NCBI RefSeq assembly: GCF_036237275.1
Contig: NZ_CP108352.1
Span: forward strand, 620,001 to 684,000
Length of the DNA stretch: 64,000 bases
Reading direction: 5' to 3'
Source: Streptomyces sp. NBC_01353
GTDB lineage: Bacteria; Actinomycetota; Actinomycetes; Streptomycetales; Streptomycetaceae
Shown: one piece after another, positions 16,289 through 25,104 of the stretch
Position numbering within the stretch: the first letter of the stretch is position 1
Layout of the letters: each line of letters starts with the position of its first letter
Notes under the pieces: generated by a model
The model's input: only the letters and a program-made list of their open reading frames with translations
The model's database searches: none
What the model was told of the DNA's origin: nothing
Translations under genes and position numbers: made by a program

Positions 16289-19117
16289 GTGACCGTACAA
16301 CGGCACATCGACGACCTCCTCGCGCGGCTGACGCCCGATGAGCGGATCGCGATGCTGCACCAGTTCGCGCCCGCCGTGGACCGTCTGGGCCTCGCAGCCT
16401 TCCGCACCGGGCAGGAGGCGCTGCACGGCGTCGCGTGGATGGGACCCGCCACCGTCTTCCCCCAGTCCGTCGGCCTGGGCGCGACCTGGAACCCGGAACT
16501 CGTCCGCCGGATCGGTGAGGCCGTCTCCCGGGAGGCGCGCGCGATGCGCGCCAAGGACGAACGCGTCGGGCTCAACGTCTGGGCGCCGACCGTCAATCTG
16601 CTGCGCAACCCCCTGTGGGGCAGGGGCGAGGAGGGCTACTCCGAGGACCCGGGCCTCACGTCCGCGGTCGCCGTCGCGTATACCCGTGGTCTGCGCGGCG
16701 ACCATCCCACGTACTGGCGCACCGCCCCCGTGCTCAAGCACTGGCTCGCGCACAACAACGAGACCGACCGGGCCACTTCGTCCGCCTCGGTCCGGCCGCG
16801 GGTGCTGCACGAATACGATCTGCGGGCCTTCCGCGGCGCCGTCGAGGCGGGCGCCGTGGCCGGCGTGATGCCCGCCTACAACCTGGTCAACGGCCGGCCG
16901 AACCATCTCTCCCCCTTTCTGCGTGAGCACCTGCGCACCTGGACCGAACAGGAGCTCCTCGTCTGTTCCGACGCGGGCGCACCGACCAACCTGGTCGAGC
17001 ACGAGCACTACTTCGCCACCCACGAGGAGGCCACGGCGGCCGCGCTGCGCGCCGGCGTCGACTCCTTCACCGATCACGGCACGGATGCCGCGCCGATCGT
17101 CGCCCGCCTCCGCGGGGCGCTGGAGCGGGGACTCCTCGACCAGGACGACATCGACACGGCGGTGCGCAGGCAGCTTGCCGTACGCGCCGCACTCGGCGAG
17201 TTCGAGCCGGAGCTCGACCCCGACGTCGCGGAGGGCGCGTTCGACACGCCCGAGCACCGGGCCCTGGCCCTCGAAGCGGCCGAACAGGCCGTCGTGCTCC
17301 TGAAGAACGAGCCGCAGAACGGCAGCGGCCCGCTGCTTCCGCTCCCCGCCGACGCGCGGATCGCCGTGGTCGGTCCGCTCGCCGACGAGTGCAAGCTCGA
17401 CTGGTACAGCGGCACGCTCCTGCACCGCTCCACCCCGCTGGACGGTGTGCGCGAGCGCTACGGCTCCGACCGGGTGCGCCACGCCGACGGCTCCGACCGG
17501 GTGACGCTGCGGACCAGCACGGGCGCGCGGCTGCGGGTGCCGGAGAGCGCCGCGCCCGACGAGGCACGGGGCACCGAGGGCGCCCTGGACCCGGCGCTGC
17601 TCACCGGCCGCACCGACCTGCGGCCGCTGACCACGGACGTGGAGGGGTCGGTGTTCGCGCTGACCGACTGGGGCGGCGGTGTGCTCACGCTGCGGGCGCC
17701 CGACGGGCGGTATCTGTCCGTCGCGGAGGACGGTTTCGTCCGGGCCTCGGCCGATCAGCCGGGGGGCTGGGTCGTCCAGGAGACGTTCCGCTGGATGGAA
17801 CACGGCGAAGGACACCTCCTGGTGCACATCGGGACGGGCGGCTACGTGTCTGTCGCCGCCGACGGCGTGAAGGTTGCCGCCGACCGCGCATCCGCCGAGA
17901 TCCTCACCGTCGAGGTCGTCGAGCACGGCGAACGCGCGGTCGCCCGGGCCGCGGCGGACGCGGACGTCGTCCTCGTCGTGGCGGGCAACGACCCGCACAT
18001 CAACGGACGCGAGACCGAGGACCGTACGACGCTGGCGCTGCCCGAGCAGCAGGACCGGCTGTGGCGCGCGGCCGTGGCGGCGAACCCCCGCACCGCGCTC
18101 GTGCTCGTCTCCTCATACCCGTACGCCGTTGCCGAGGCCGCCCAGGCGCTGCCCGCGCTGCTGTGGACTGCGCACGGCGGTCAGGGCGCCGGCACCGCGC
18201 TGACCCGGGTGCTGGCCGGCGACGTCTCCCCTGCGGGCCGCCTCCCCCAGACGTGGTACGCCTCCGACACGGACCTGTCCGACCTGCTGGACTACGACGT
18301 CATCGGCGGCCGCCAGACGTATCTGTACTTCGACGGCGTCCCGCTGTTCCCCTTCGGACACGGCCTGTCGTACACAGCGTTCGGATACGCGGATGCGGCC
18401 GCGCGCACCGACGGGGAGCTCGTACGCGTCTCCTGCACGGTCACGAACACCGGCGCCTTCGCGTCCGACGAGGTGGCCCAGGTGTACGTACGGGCCGTGG
18501 CCCCGTCGGTGCCGCGCCCGCACCGGGAGCTCGTCGCGCACCGCCGCCTCCACCTCACACCCGGCGCGTCCGAGGCGCTGTCGTTCGACGTTCCGCTCTC
18601 CGCGCTGGGCTTCTGGGATGTGGCGCACGGGCGGTGGTCGGTCGAGCCGGGGACGTACGAGATCCTCGTCGGCGGGTCTTCGGCGGAGCTCCGGGCCTCC
18701 GCGCTTCTGGAGGTCCAAGGGGTACGGTCCGGCCCGCGACCGGTCAGGGAGCTGGGCCTCGACGCGGTCGCGTACGACGAGCAGAGCGGCACGGAGATCG
18801 TCGACCGGACCAAGGTGTCCGGGGACTCCGTGACCCCGGCCGACCCCGGCAAGGGGGGCGAACTCCTCTTCCGGCGCTGCGACTTCGGGGACGGGGCGAC
18901 CGAGGTGGCGATCGAGGCGGCAGGCGAGGGCCTGGTGAAGCTGGCCCTGGGGACGGGCGGGGATCGCGTTCCGCTTGCCGTGATCGAGGTGGCGGCGACG
19001 GGCGGACCGTACGCCTACGTCACCGTGGGCGCGGAGATCCTGGCGCGCGGGGTCGCCGATCTCCACATCGAGCTGCGCGGGACGGTTCGTCTCGCGCACG
19101 TCGCCTTCTCCGGCTGA
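16289..19117 (+). CDS. GH3 beta-glucosidase with inserted beta-trefoil-like module
   Basis: 942 aa from a GTG preceded by AAGGG. The GH3 N-terminal barrel shows LKHWLAHNNE (149-158) and the nucleophile D228 in LLVCSDAGAPTNL. The alpha/beta sandwich contains NGRETEDRTTLALP with the candidate acid/base, and a fibronectin-III-like domain (GHGLSYTAFGY onward) follows. Between residues about 405 and 545, where other GH3 enzymes carry PA14, lies a fascin/beta-trefoil-like insert with repeated GRYLSV and GGYVSV turns. A further roughly 130-residue C-terminal extension is present. No signal peptide: it probably releases glucose from de-branched core oligosaccharides in the cytoplasm. Beta-xylosidase activity cannot be excluded. 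Confidence 0.88.
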   Translation: MTVQRHIDDLLARLTPDERIAMLHQFAPAVDRLGLAAFRTGQEALHGVAWMGPATVFPQSVGLGATWNPELVRRIGEAVSREARAMRAKDERVGLNVWAPTVNLLRNPLWGRGEEGYSEDPGLTSAVAVAYTRGLRGDHPTYWRTAPVLKHWLAHNNETDRATSSASVRPRVLHEYDLRAFRGAVEAGAVAGVMPAYNLVNGRPNHLSPFLREHLRTWTEQELLVCSDAGAPTNLVEHEHYFATHEEATAAALRAGVDSFTDHGTDAAPIVARLRGALERGLLDQDDIDTAVRRQLAVRAALGEFEPELDPDVAEGAFDTPEHRALALEAAEQAVVLLKNEPQNGSGPLLPLPADARIAVVGPLADECKLDWYSGTLLHRSTPLDGVRERYGSDRVRHADGSDRVTLRTSTGARLRVPESAAPDEARGTEGALDPALLTGRTDLRPLTTDVEGSVFALTDWGGGVLTLRAPDGRYLSVAEDGFVRASADQPGGWVVQETFRWMEHGEGHLLVHIGTGGYVSVAADGVKVAADRASAEILTVEVVEHGERAVARAAADADVVLVVAGNDPHINGRETEDRTTLALPEQQDRLWRAAVAANPRTALVLVSSYPYAVAEAAQALPALLWTAHGGQGAGTALTRVLAGDVSPAGRLPQTWYASDTDLSDLLDYDVIGGRQTYLYFDGVPLFPFGHGLSYTAFGYADAAARTDGELVRVSCTVTNTGAFASDEVAQVYVRAVAPSVPRPHRELVAHRRLHLTPGASEALSFDVPLSALGFWDVAHGRWSVEPGTYEILVGGSSAELRASALLEVQGVRSGPRPVRELGLDAVAYDEQSGTEIVDRTKVSGDSVTPADPGKGGELLFRRCDFGDGATEVAIEAAGEGLVKLALGTGGDRVPLAVIEVAATGGPYAYVTVGAEILARGVADLHIELRGTVRLAHVAFSG

Positions 19118-19141
19118 GGGTCCGGACGAAGCGCGACCGAC

Positions 19142-19176
19142 AGGGCCCGGCACCGATCTCTTCGGTGCCGGGCCCT
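19142..19176. terminator. strong bidirectional terminator between GH3 and GH31
   Basis: AGGGCCCGGCACCGA (19142-19156) and TCGGTGCCGGGCCCT (19162-19176) form a perfect 15-bp stem with a 5-nt loop, extendable by a GACA/TGTC pairing with one bulge. It lies 24 nt after the GH3 stop and about 70 nt after the GH31 stop on the other strand. The rest of 19177-19245 holds only a short direct repeat (GGTCTTCGTCGTG twice). Confidence 0.88.
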
Positions 19177-19245
19177 TGTCGTGCCGCCGGTCTTCGTCGT
19201 GTCGGCGGTCTTCGTCGTGCCCGGAGCCCGTTTCGGCGCAGGACG

Positions 19246-21510
19246 TCAGTGCGGCGCGGGAACGGCGACTTCCGTACGCCCCTCGGCCGAGCCACCTCCG
19301 ACCAGCCGCAGCCGGAAGGGGCGGTCGGTGTCGTCGGTGGTCGCCCGGACCTCTCCGCCCGTGCGGACCACGCGATAGACGGCACCCGTCTCCCCGCGCG
19401 TGTCGGGCACGGTGACGGTCCGGTCCACCGTACCCGGGGTCACGAGGAGCGTGAGGTCCTGGAGCCAGTCGCCGTCCGGGCGCTGCTCGTCGGCGCCCAT
19501 CGGGAGCACCGTGCCGGGGCGTACGTAGAGGGGCAGGCTGTCGAAGCCGTGGACCTCGCGGCGCCAGACCGGTCCGGAGACCGTCTCGCCGGTGAGCAGG
19601 TGGGTCCACTCCCCCGCGGGCAGATAGACCTCGACCTCGCCGTCGGCCGAGAAGACGGGCGCGACGAGCAGATCGGGTCCGAGCATGTACTGCCGGTCGA
19701 GGGTCCGGCACGCCGGGTCCTCGGGGAATTCGAGCAGCATGGGCCTCATGACGGGCACGCCCGTGGCGCGTGCCTCGACGGCGGAGCCGTAGAGGTAGGG
19801 CATCAACCGGTGCTTCAGTTCGGTGAACCGCCGGGCCACGTCGACCGCTTCCTCGCCGAACTCCCACGGCACCCGGTAGGACTCGTTGCCGTGCAGCCGG
19901 CTGTGCGAGGAGAGCAGGCCGAAGGCGAGCCAGCGCTTGAAGACGGCGGGGTCGGGCGTCCCCTCGAAACCGCCGATGTCATGGCTCCAGAAGCCGAAGC
20001 CGCTCAGGGAGAGCGACAGACCACCGCGCAGCGACTCGGCCATGGCCTCGAAGGATGCCCAGCAGTCGCCGCCCCAGTGGACCGGGAACTGCTGGCCGCC
20101 GGCCGTCGCGGAGCGGGCGAAGAGGACCGCCTCGCCCATGCCCCGCTCCTTCAGAAGAAGTTCGAAGACGGTCTGGTTGTAGAGGTGGGTGTAGTAGTTG
20201 TGCATCCGCTCCGGGTCGGAGCCGTCGTGCCAGACGACGTCGGTGGGGACGCGCTCGCCGAAGTCCGTCTTGAAGCAGTCGACGCCCTGGGCGAGGAGCG
20301 GCCGCAGCCGGTTCTGGAACCAGGTACGGGCCTCCGGGTTGGTGAAGTCGACCAGGGCCATGCCGGGCTGCCACAGGTCCCACTGCCAGACGTCCCCGTT
20401 CGGCCGCTTGACCAGGTAGTCGCCGGCCAGTCCCTCGGCGAACAGCGTCGACTTCTGCGCGATGTACGGGTTGATCCACATGCTGATCTTCAGCCCCCGC
20501 TCCTTGAGCCGGGCCAGCATCCCGGCCGGATCGGGGAAGGTCTCGGGGTCCCACTGGAAGTCCGACCACTGGTACTCCCGCATCCAGAAACAGTCGAAGT
20601 GGAAGACGGAGAGCGGGATGCCGCGCTCGGCCATGCCGTCGACGAACGCGGTGACGGTCGCCTCGTCGTAGGGGGTGGTGAAGGACGTGGTGAGCCAGAG
20701 GCCGAACGACCAGGCGGGCGGGAGCGCGGGGCGGCCGGTGAGGGCGGTGTAGCGGGTGAGGACGTCCTTGGGCGTCGGGCCCGCGACGACGTAGTACTCC
20801 AGCGTCTGGTCCTCGACGCTGAACTGCACCTGGCCGACGGACTCCGAGCCGACCTCGAAGGAGACCTTGCCGGGGTGGTTGACGAAGACGCCGTAGCCGC
20901 GCGAGGAGAGGTAGAACGGGATGTTCTTGTAGGCCTGTTCGCTGCTCGTGCCGCCGTCGGCCTGCCAGATGTCCACGGTCTGGCCGTTCTTGACGAACGG
21001 GGTGAAGCGCTCACCGAGACCGTAGACGTTCTCACCGACGCCCAGGGAGAGTTGGGCCGCCATGTGGTGCGCGCCTTCGGCCGTGGTGACGAAGGCGGTT
21101 CCCTTGGGGCCCGCCGTGGTCAGGGGTCGGCCGTGCGCGTCCAGGAACTCCAGGGCCCAGGGGGCCGCGCGGTCCAGGCGCAGGGTGAGGGGGCCGGTGG
21201 CCAGTTCGGTGACGGTTCCCTCGCGGCGCACGGTGGCGGCGGAGGGCGTGTCGCCCGGCAGGACGAAGTCCGGTCCGTGGTGCGCCTTTCCGGCGTGATG
21301 GGTCAGCCTCACACCGATCACACCCTCCGCGGGCGAGAAGCATTCCACGGTGATCAGCGCCGAGTTGAGCGTGTCGCCGCGCGACTCGATGCGCTTCACG
21401 GAGGCGTACGCGGTGAAGTGGTCGGCGCTCACGTGCAGATCGCGCACTTCGGTGGCGTAGGAGGCGCGAACGCCCTCTCGCATGAGCCAGAAGCCGTTGG
21501 TGAACTTCAT
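19246..21510 (-). CDS. GH31 alpha-xylosidase (YicI type)
   Basis: 754 aa. It resembles E. coli YicI closely, with matching residue numbers: nucleophile D416 in CFKTDFGERVPTDV and acid/base D482 in HWGGDCWASFEAMAESLRGG. The residues linked to xylose specificity in YicI are all kept: F277, C307, F308, W345, W380 and K414. Sequence supports an intracellular enzyme removing the non-reducing-end alpha-1,6-xylose from xyloglucan oligosaccharides. It follows xylulokinase by 65 nt on the same strand, so released xylose and its kinase are probably co-expressed. Transcription ends at the 19142-19176 hairpin. Confidence 0.95.
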   Translation of the reverse strand: MKFTNGFWLMREGVRASYATEVRDLHVSADHFTAYASVKRIESRGDTLNSALITVECFSPAEGVIGVRLTHHAGKAHHGPDFVLPGDTPSAATVRREGTVTELATGPLTLRLDRAAPWALEFLDAHGRPLTTAGPKGTAFVTTAEGAHHMAAQLSLGVGENVYGLGERFTPFVKNGQTVDIWQADGGTSSEQAYKNIPFYLSSRGYGVFVNHPGKVSFEVGSESVGQVQFSVEDQTLEYYVVAGPTPKDVLTRYTALTGRPALPPAWSFGLWLTTSFTTPYDEATVTAFVDGMAERGIPLSVFHFDCFWMREYQWSDFQWDPETFPDPAGMLARLKERGLKISMWINPYIAQKSTLFAEGLAGDYLVKRPNGDVWQWDLWQPGMALVDFTNPEARTWFQNRLRPLLAQGVDCFKTDFGERVPTDVVWHDGSDPERMHNYYTHLYNQTVFELLLKERGMGEAVLFARSATAGGQQFPVHWGGDCWASFEAMAESLRGGLSLSLSGFGFWSHDIGGFEGTPDPAVFKRWLAFGLLSSHSRLHGNESYRVPWEFGEEAVDVARRFTELKHRLMPYLYGSAVEARATGVPVMRPMLLEFPEDPACRTLDRQYMLGPDLLVAPVFSADGEVEVYLPAGEWTHLLTGETVSGPVWRREVHGFDSLPLYVRPGTVLPMGADEQRPDGDWLQDLTLLVTPGTVDRTVTVPDTRGETGAVYRVVRTGGEVRATTDDTDRPFRLRLVGGGSAEGRTEVAVPAPH

Positions 21511-21575
21511 CGTGGTCCTCGTCGCTCTGGTGCGGGGCGGTGAGTGGGACGCCAGGGGGTCGGTCTCGGGTCACG

Positions 21576-23054
21576 TCAGGACAGCAGGGCGGGGGTGGCG
21601 CGTTCGAGCGTCCCGGCGATGCGGTCCCAGGTCTCGTGATCCTTGGCCGCCGCCGGGTGCAGCTCGCCGTGGCCGGTGCCCCAGGCGGTGGCCACGGCGA
21701 CCGGATCCTCGCCGGAGGCAGCCGCCGCGGCGAGGGCGGCGGCGCCGAGGGCGACGAGTTCGGTCGCGAACGGGACGACCAGGGGCCGTCCGGAGAGCCG
21801 ACGTACGGTCTCCGTCCAGGCCCTGCCCCGGGCACCGCCACCGATCAGGCGCAGCGGACGGTCCCGGACCGCAGGGTCGGCGGGGTCGAGCCCGCAGGCG
21901 GCGAGGAGTTCGTCGAGGGCGCGCAGGACGGTGAAGGCGGCGCCCTCGTAGGCCGCGCCGAGGATCGCGCGCGGGGTGGTGGTGTGGCGCAGCCCGGTGA
22001 GGAGTCCGGCGGCGTGCGGCAGGTCGGGGGTGCGTTCGCCGTCGAGGTACGGCAGGACGACGAGTCCGTCGCCGGGGACGGCGTCCTCGCGGTCGAGGCC
22101 GAGGATGTCGGCGAACCTGTCCACGGCGAGGGTGCAGTTGAGGGTGCATCCGAGCGGGAGGAAGGTGCCGTCGGCGGCGGCGAAGCCGGCGAGCCCGGGG
22201 GCGGCGGGACGGGTGCGGGTGGCGGCGAAGACGGTGCCGGAGGTGCCGAGGCTGACGACGGGGTGGTCCAGGTGTCCGGCGCCGCCGAGGCCGAGTCCGA
22301 CGGCGGCGGCCATGTTGTCGCCGGTTCCGGCGGCGACGGCGACGCTGTCCGGAAGGCCGAGCATCGCCGCGGCGGACGCGGTGAGGGTGCCGACGCGGGT
22401 GGCGCCGCTCGGGGCGACGACGGGGAGCGACTCCGGTGCGAGGCCGAGGAGTTGGAGGAGCGCGGGGTCGTAGGCGCCGTCGGCGGTGGAGTACCAGCAG
22501 GTTCCGGAGGCGTCCCCGGGGTCGGTGGCGGCGACGCCGCTGAGCCGCTCGGTGAGGAAGTCGTGCGGCAGGCGGACCGCTGCCGTCGCCGCGGCGGTGG
22601 CGGGCTCGTGCTCGCACAGCCACTGCCACTTGGCGGCTGTCATGGAGGCGACGGGCACCGAGCCGGCCCGCGCCAGCCAGGCGTCGGGGCCGCCGAGCGC
22701 GTCGGTGAGGTCGGCGGCCTGCGGCGCGGAGCGGGTGTCGTTCCAGAGCAGTGCGGGGCGCAGGGGGCGGCCGGCGGGGTCGAGGACGACCAGGCCGTGC
22801 TGCTGTCCGGCGACCGCGATCCCGGTGACGGCGGAGGCGGCCACCCCGGCTTCCTTCAGTCCCCGGGCGACGGCTTCTCCGAGGGCGGACCACCACTGCT
22901 CGGGGTCGCTCTCGCGCGCCCCGCCGGTTCCGGTGACGGTGTGCCGGGCGCGGCCGACCGCGAGCAGGGCGCCGGTGGCGGCATCGACCACGGCTGCCTT
23001 GGTGGACTGCGTGGAGCTGTCCACACCGATCACCACGGGGTGTGTCGCCGGCAT
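21576..23054 (-). CDS. xylB: xylulokinase
   Basis: 492 aa. FGGY-family kinase: N-terminal VVIGVDSSTQSTKAAVVD (phosphate 1), GIAVAGQQHGLV with the QH pair of xylulokinases, MTAAKWQWL, LGTSGTVFA (phosphate 2 region) and the adenosine motif LRLIGGGARGRAWTETV. I use the ATG at 23054 (AAAGG 8 nt upstream); a GTG at 23063 with GAGG is an alternative. Phosphorylates D-xylulose made by the divergent xylose isomerase. A dyad at 23106-23130 lies between the two genes. Confidence 0.95.
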   Translation of the reverse strand: MPATHPVVIGVDSSTQSTKAAVVDAATGALLAVGRARHTVTGTGGARESDPEQWWSALGEAVARGLKEAGVAASAVTGIAVAGQQHGLVVLDPAGRPLRPALLWNDTRSAPQAADLTDALGGPDAWLARAGSVPVASMTAAKWQWLCEHEPATAAATAAVRLPHDFLTERLSGVAATDPGDASGTCWYSTADGAYDPALLQLLGLAPESLPVVAPSGATRVGTLTASAAAMLGLPDSVAVAAGTGDNMAAAVGLGLGGAGHLDHPVVSLGTSGTVFAATRTRPAAPGLAGFAAADGTFLPLGCTLNCTLAVDRFADILGLDREDAVPGDGLVVLPYLDGERTPDLPHAAGLLTGLRHTTTPRAILGAAYEGAAFTVLRALDELLAACGLDPADPAVRDRPLRLIGGGARGRAWTETVRRLSGRPLVVPFATELVALGAAALAAAAASGEDPVAVATAWGTGHGELHPAAAKDHETWDRIAGTLERATPALLS

Positions 23055-23105
23055 GGCGTTCACCTTTCCTCGACTCGGCCTCTGGCGCGCTCTCGCGCGT
23101 TGCCG

Positions 23106-23130
23106 TATTAGTTATCTCAGAAAACAAATA
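23106..23130. promoter_or_regulatory. candidate xylose-repressor operator between xylB and xylA
   Basis: A 25-bp dyad centred on C23118, with 10 of 12 base pairs self-complementary; the left arm reads TATTAGTTATCT. It is strikingly AT-rich for this genome and sits in the 147-bp gap between the divergent xylose genes. Xylose genes in Gram-positives are often controlled by ROK-family XylR binding AT-rich dyads. No ROK regulator is in the window. It is unrelated to the GAAGCGCTTC operators. Confidence 0.6.
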
Positions 23131-23201
23131 CCCGGGCCAGACCTGGCCGCGTATCAGTTCGCCGTGTTCGCCGCGGCCGAGCAGCTAAAGAGGGACAGAG
23201 C

Positions 23202-24395
23202 ATGGCGGAACGCTTCACCCCCACCCCCGGAGGCCGGTTCACCCCCACCCCCGAGGACCGGTTCACCTTCGGCCTGTGGACCGTCGGCTGGCAGGGCCGC
23301 GACCCCTTCGGCGACGCCACCCGCCCCGCGCTCGACCCGGTCGAGTCGGTCGAGCGGCTCGCCGCGCTCGGTGCGTACGGCGTCACGTTCCACGACGACG
23401 ACCTGATCCCCTTCGGCGCCTCGGAGACCGAGCGCGAAGGTGCGGTCAAGCGCTTCCGGGCCGCGCTGGAGAGCACCGGCCTGAAGGTGCCGATGGCCAC
23501 CACGAACCTCTTCACGCACCCGGTGTTCAAGGACGGCGGCTTCACCGCCAACGACCGCGACGTACGCCGTTTCGCGCTCCGCAAGACGATCCGGAACATC
23601 GACCTGGCCGTCGAGCTCGGCGCCACGACCTATGTCGCCTGGGGCGGCCGGGAGGGCGCCGAGTCGGGCGCGGCGAAGGACGTGCGAGTGGCGCTGGACC
23701 GCATGAAGGAGGCCTTCGACCTGCTCGGCCAGTACGTCACCGAGCAAGGCTACGACCTGCGGTTCGCGATCGAGCCCAAGCCGAACGAGCCGCGCGGCGA
23801 CATCCTGCTGCCGACGATCGGGCACGCGCTCGCGTTCATCGAGCGCCTGGAGCGGCCGGAGCTGGTCGGCGTCAATCCGGAGACGGGCCACGAGCAGATG
23901 GCCGGGCTGAACTTCCCGCACGGCATCGCCCAGGCCCTGTGGGCCGGCAAGCTCTTCCACATCGACCTCAACGGCCAGTCCGGCATCAAGTACGACCAGG
24001 ACTTCCGCTTCGGGGCCGGCGACCTGCGCCAGGCGTTCTGGCTGGTGGACCTCCTGGAGAGCGCCGGGTACGAGGGGCCGCGGCACTTCGACTTCAAGCC
24101 GGTGCGCACCGACGGCTTCGACGGGGTCTGGGAGTCCGCGAAGAACTGTATGCGCAACTACCTGATCCTGAAGGAGCGTGCGGCTGCCTTCCGCGCCGAC
24201 CCGGAGGTCCAGGAAGCGCTGGTGGCCTCCCGGCTTCCGGAGCTGGCGACCCCCACGGCCGCCGACGGTCTCGCGGGGCTGCTCGCCGACCCCAGCGCGT
24301 ACGAGTCCTTCGACCCGGCCGCGGCGGCCGGTCGTTCGATGGCCTTCGAGCGTCTGGACCAGCTGGCTCTGGAGCACCTTCTCGCGGTCCGCTGA
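23202..24395 (+). CDS. xylA: xylose isomerase
   Basis: 397 aa. Class I (short) xylose isomerase: [21 protein letters not shown], catalytic histidine in [28 protein letters not shown] and [16 protein letters not shown] (metal ligands), and HIDLNGQ. Streptomyces enzymes normally begin with a single PTPEDRF element; here the N-terminus has a tandem copy ([18 protein letters not shown]), making the protein about 9 residues longer. Converts D-xylose to D-xylulose in the cytoplasm. Divergent from xylB. Confidence 0.96.
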   Translation: MAERFTPTPGGRFTPTPEDRFTFGLWTVGWQGRDPFGDATRPALDPVESVERLAALGAYGVTFHDDDLIPFGASETEREGAVKRFRAALESTGLKVPMATTNLFTHPVFKDGGFTANDRDVRRFALRKTIRNIDLAVELGATTYVAWGGREGAESGAAKDVRVALDRMKEAFDLLGQYVTEQGYDLRFAIEPKPNEPRGDILLPTIGHALAFIERLERPELVGVNPETGHEQMAGLNFPHGIAQALWAGKLFHIDLNGQSGIKYDQDFRFGAGDLRQAFWLVDLLESAGYEGPRHFDFKPVRTDGFDGVWESAKNCMRNYLILKERAAAFRADPEVQEALVASRLPELATPTAADGLAGLLADPSAYESFDPAAAAGRSMAFERLDQLALEHLLAVR

Positions 24396-24412
24396 CCCGG
24401 CTGCCGCAAGCC

Positions 24413-25078
24413 CTACGGAGCGGTGGGCGCGAAGCCGCCGCGTGCGGAGGCCCGGTGACCGGAGGTGTCCGTCGCCGTGACCGTGTACGTGTCGGATCCG
24501 GCGTCGCGCCCGCCCTCGGCGTGGTTGTACTGGCCGGCGAAGACATGGCGTCCGGCCGGAACGGTACGGCCCGCCGTCAGGGTCCAGCGGTAGACGAGGG
24601 CGCCGCCGTCCTCCCGTACCGAGACGGTGAAGTCCTCGGCCGGCCGGGTGCGCCAGTTGCCGGTGGAGGCGACACCGCCGGTCTGGGCGACCCGTAGCTC
24701 GACGACGAGCCCGGAGAGCGGGGTCGAGGTCGTGACGGTGAGGTCGCTCTGCGCCCAATAGCGGTTGCTGCCGGGGTCGATCACGCCTTCGGCCCGCAGC
24801 CGTGGTTCCGCGCTCGGCTCGGAGCCGGTCGCGGCGGACGAGCGGGACGGGCCGGACAGCGCGGTCACGGCGTAGCCGCCCGCGGCGAAGATCCCGGCGA
24901 CGGCCACGGCCGCTCCGGCCACCCTCAGCCAGGGCACGGGGCGGACGGGCCGTGCGGGGACGGCTCGCGCGTCCGCGGCCATGCCGCGCTCGACCCGGGC
25001 CAGCATCCGGGCCCGGTCCGGACGGTGGGCTTCGGCCGCCTCCCGCAGCCGTGCGCGCAGCTCGTCCTCGTTCGTCAC
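24413..25078 (-). CDS. single-pass membrane protein, probable anti-sigma partner of the adjacent ECF factor
   Basis: 221 aa from the GTG at 25078 (GGGGAAAGAG upstream). The N-terminus (NEDELRARLREAAEAHRPDR) matches the short cytoplasmic segment often seen in partners of SigE-family sigma factors. One membrane span lies at about 50-75 (WLRVAGAAVAVAGIFAAGGY). Outside is a 140-residue beta-rich domain (SDLTVTTSTPLSGLVVELRV, FAGQYNHAEGGRDAGSDTYT) whose strand pattern resembles a small carbohydrate-binding or Ig-like module. No named family recognised. It starts 26 nt after the sigma factor stop, so they form one unit. Anti-sigma and sensing roles are inferences. Confidence 0.7.
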   Translation of the reverse strand: MTNEDELRARLREAAEAHRPDRARMLARVERGMAADARAVPARPVRPVPWLRVAGAAVAVAGIFAAGGYAVTALSGPSRSSAATGSEPSAEPRLRAEGVIDPGSNRYWAQSDLTVTTSTPLSGLVVELRVAQTGGVASTGNWRTRPAEDFTVSVREDGGALVYRWTLTAGRTVPAGRHVFAGQYNHAEGGRDAGSDTYTVTATDTSGHRASARGGFAPTAP

Positions 25079-25104
25079 GCGCTCTTTCCCCACTCCCTCA
25101 CCCC

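Noticed and set aside
17389-21543. 1384-codon open frame on the plus strand
   Set aside because: It is an out-of-frame reading across GH3 and antisense to GH31, rich in Arg/Gly/Ala with no domain; GC-rich DNA leaves such frames open.
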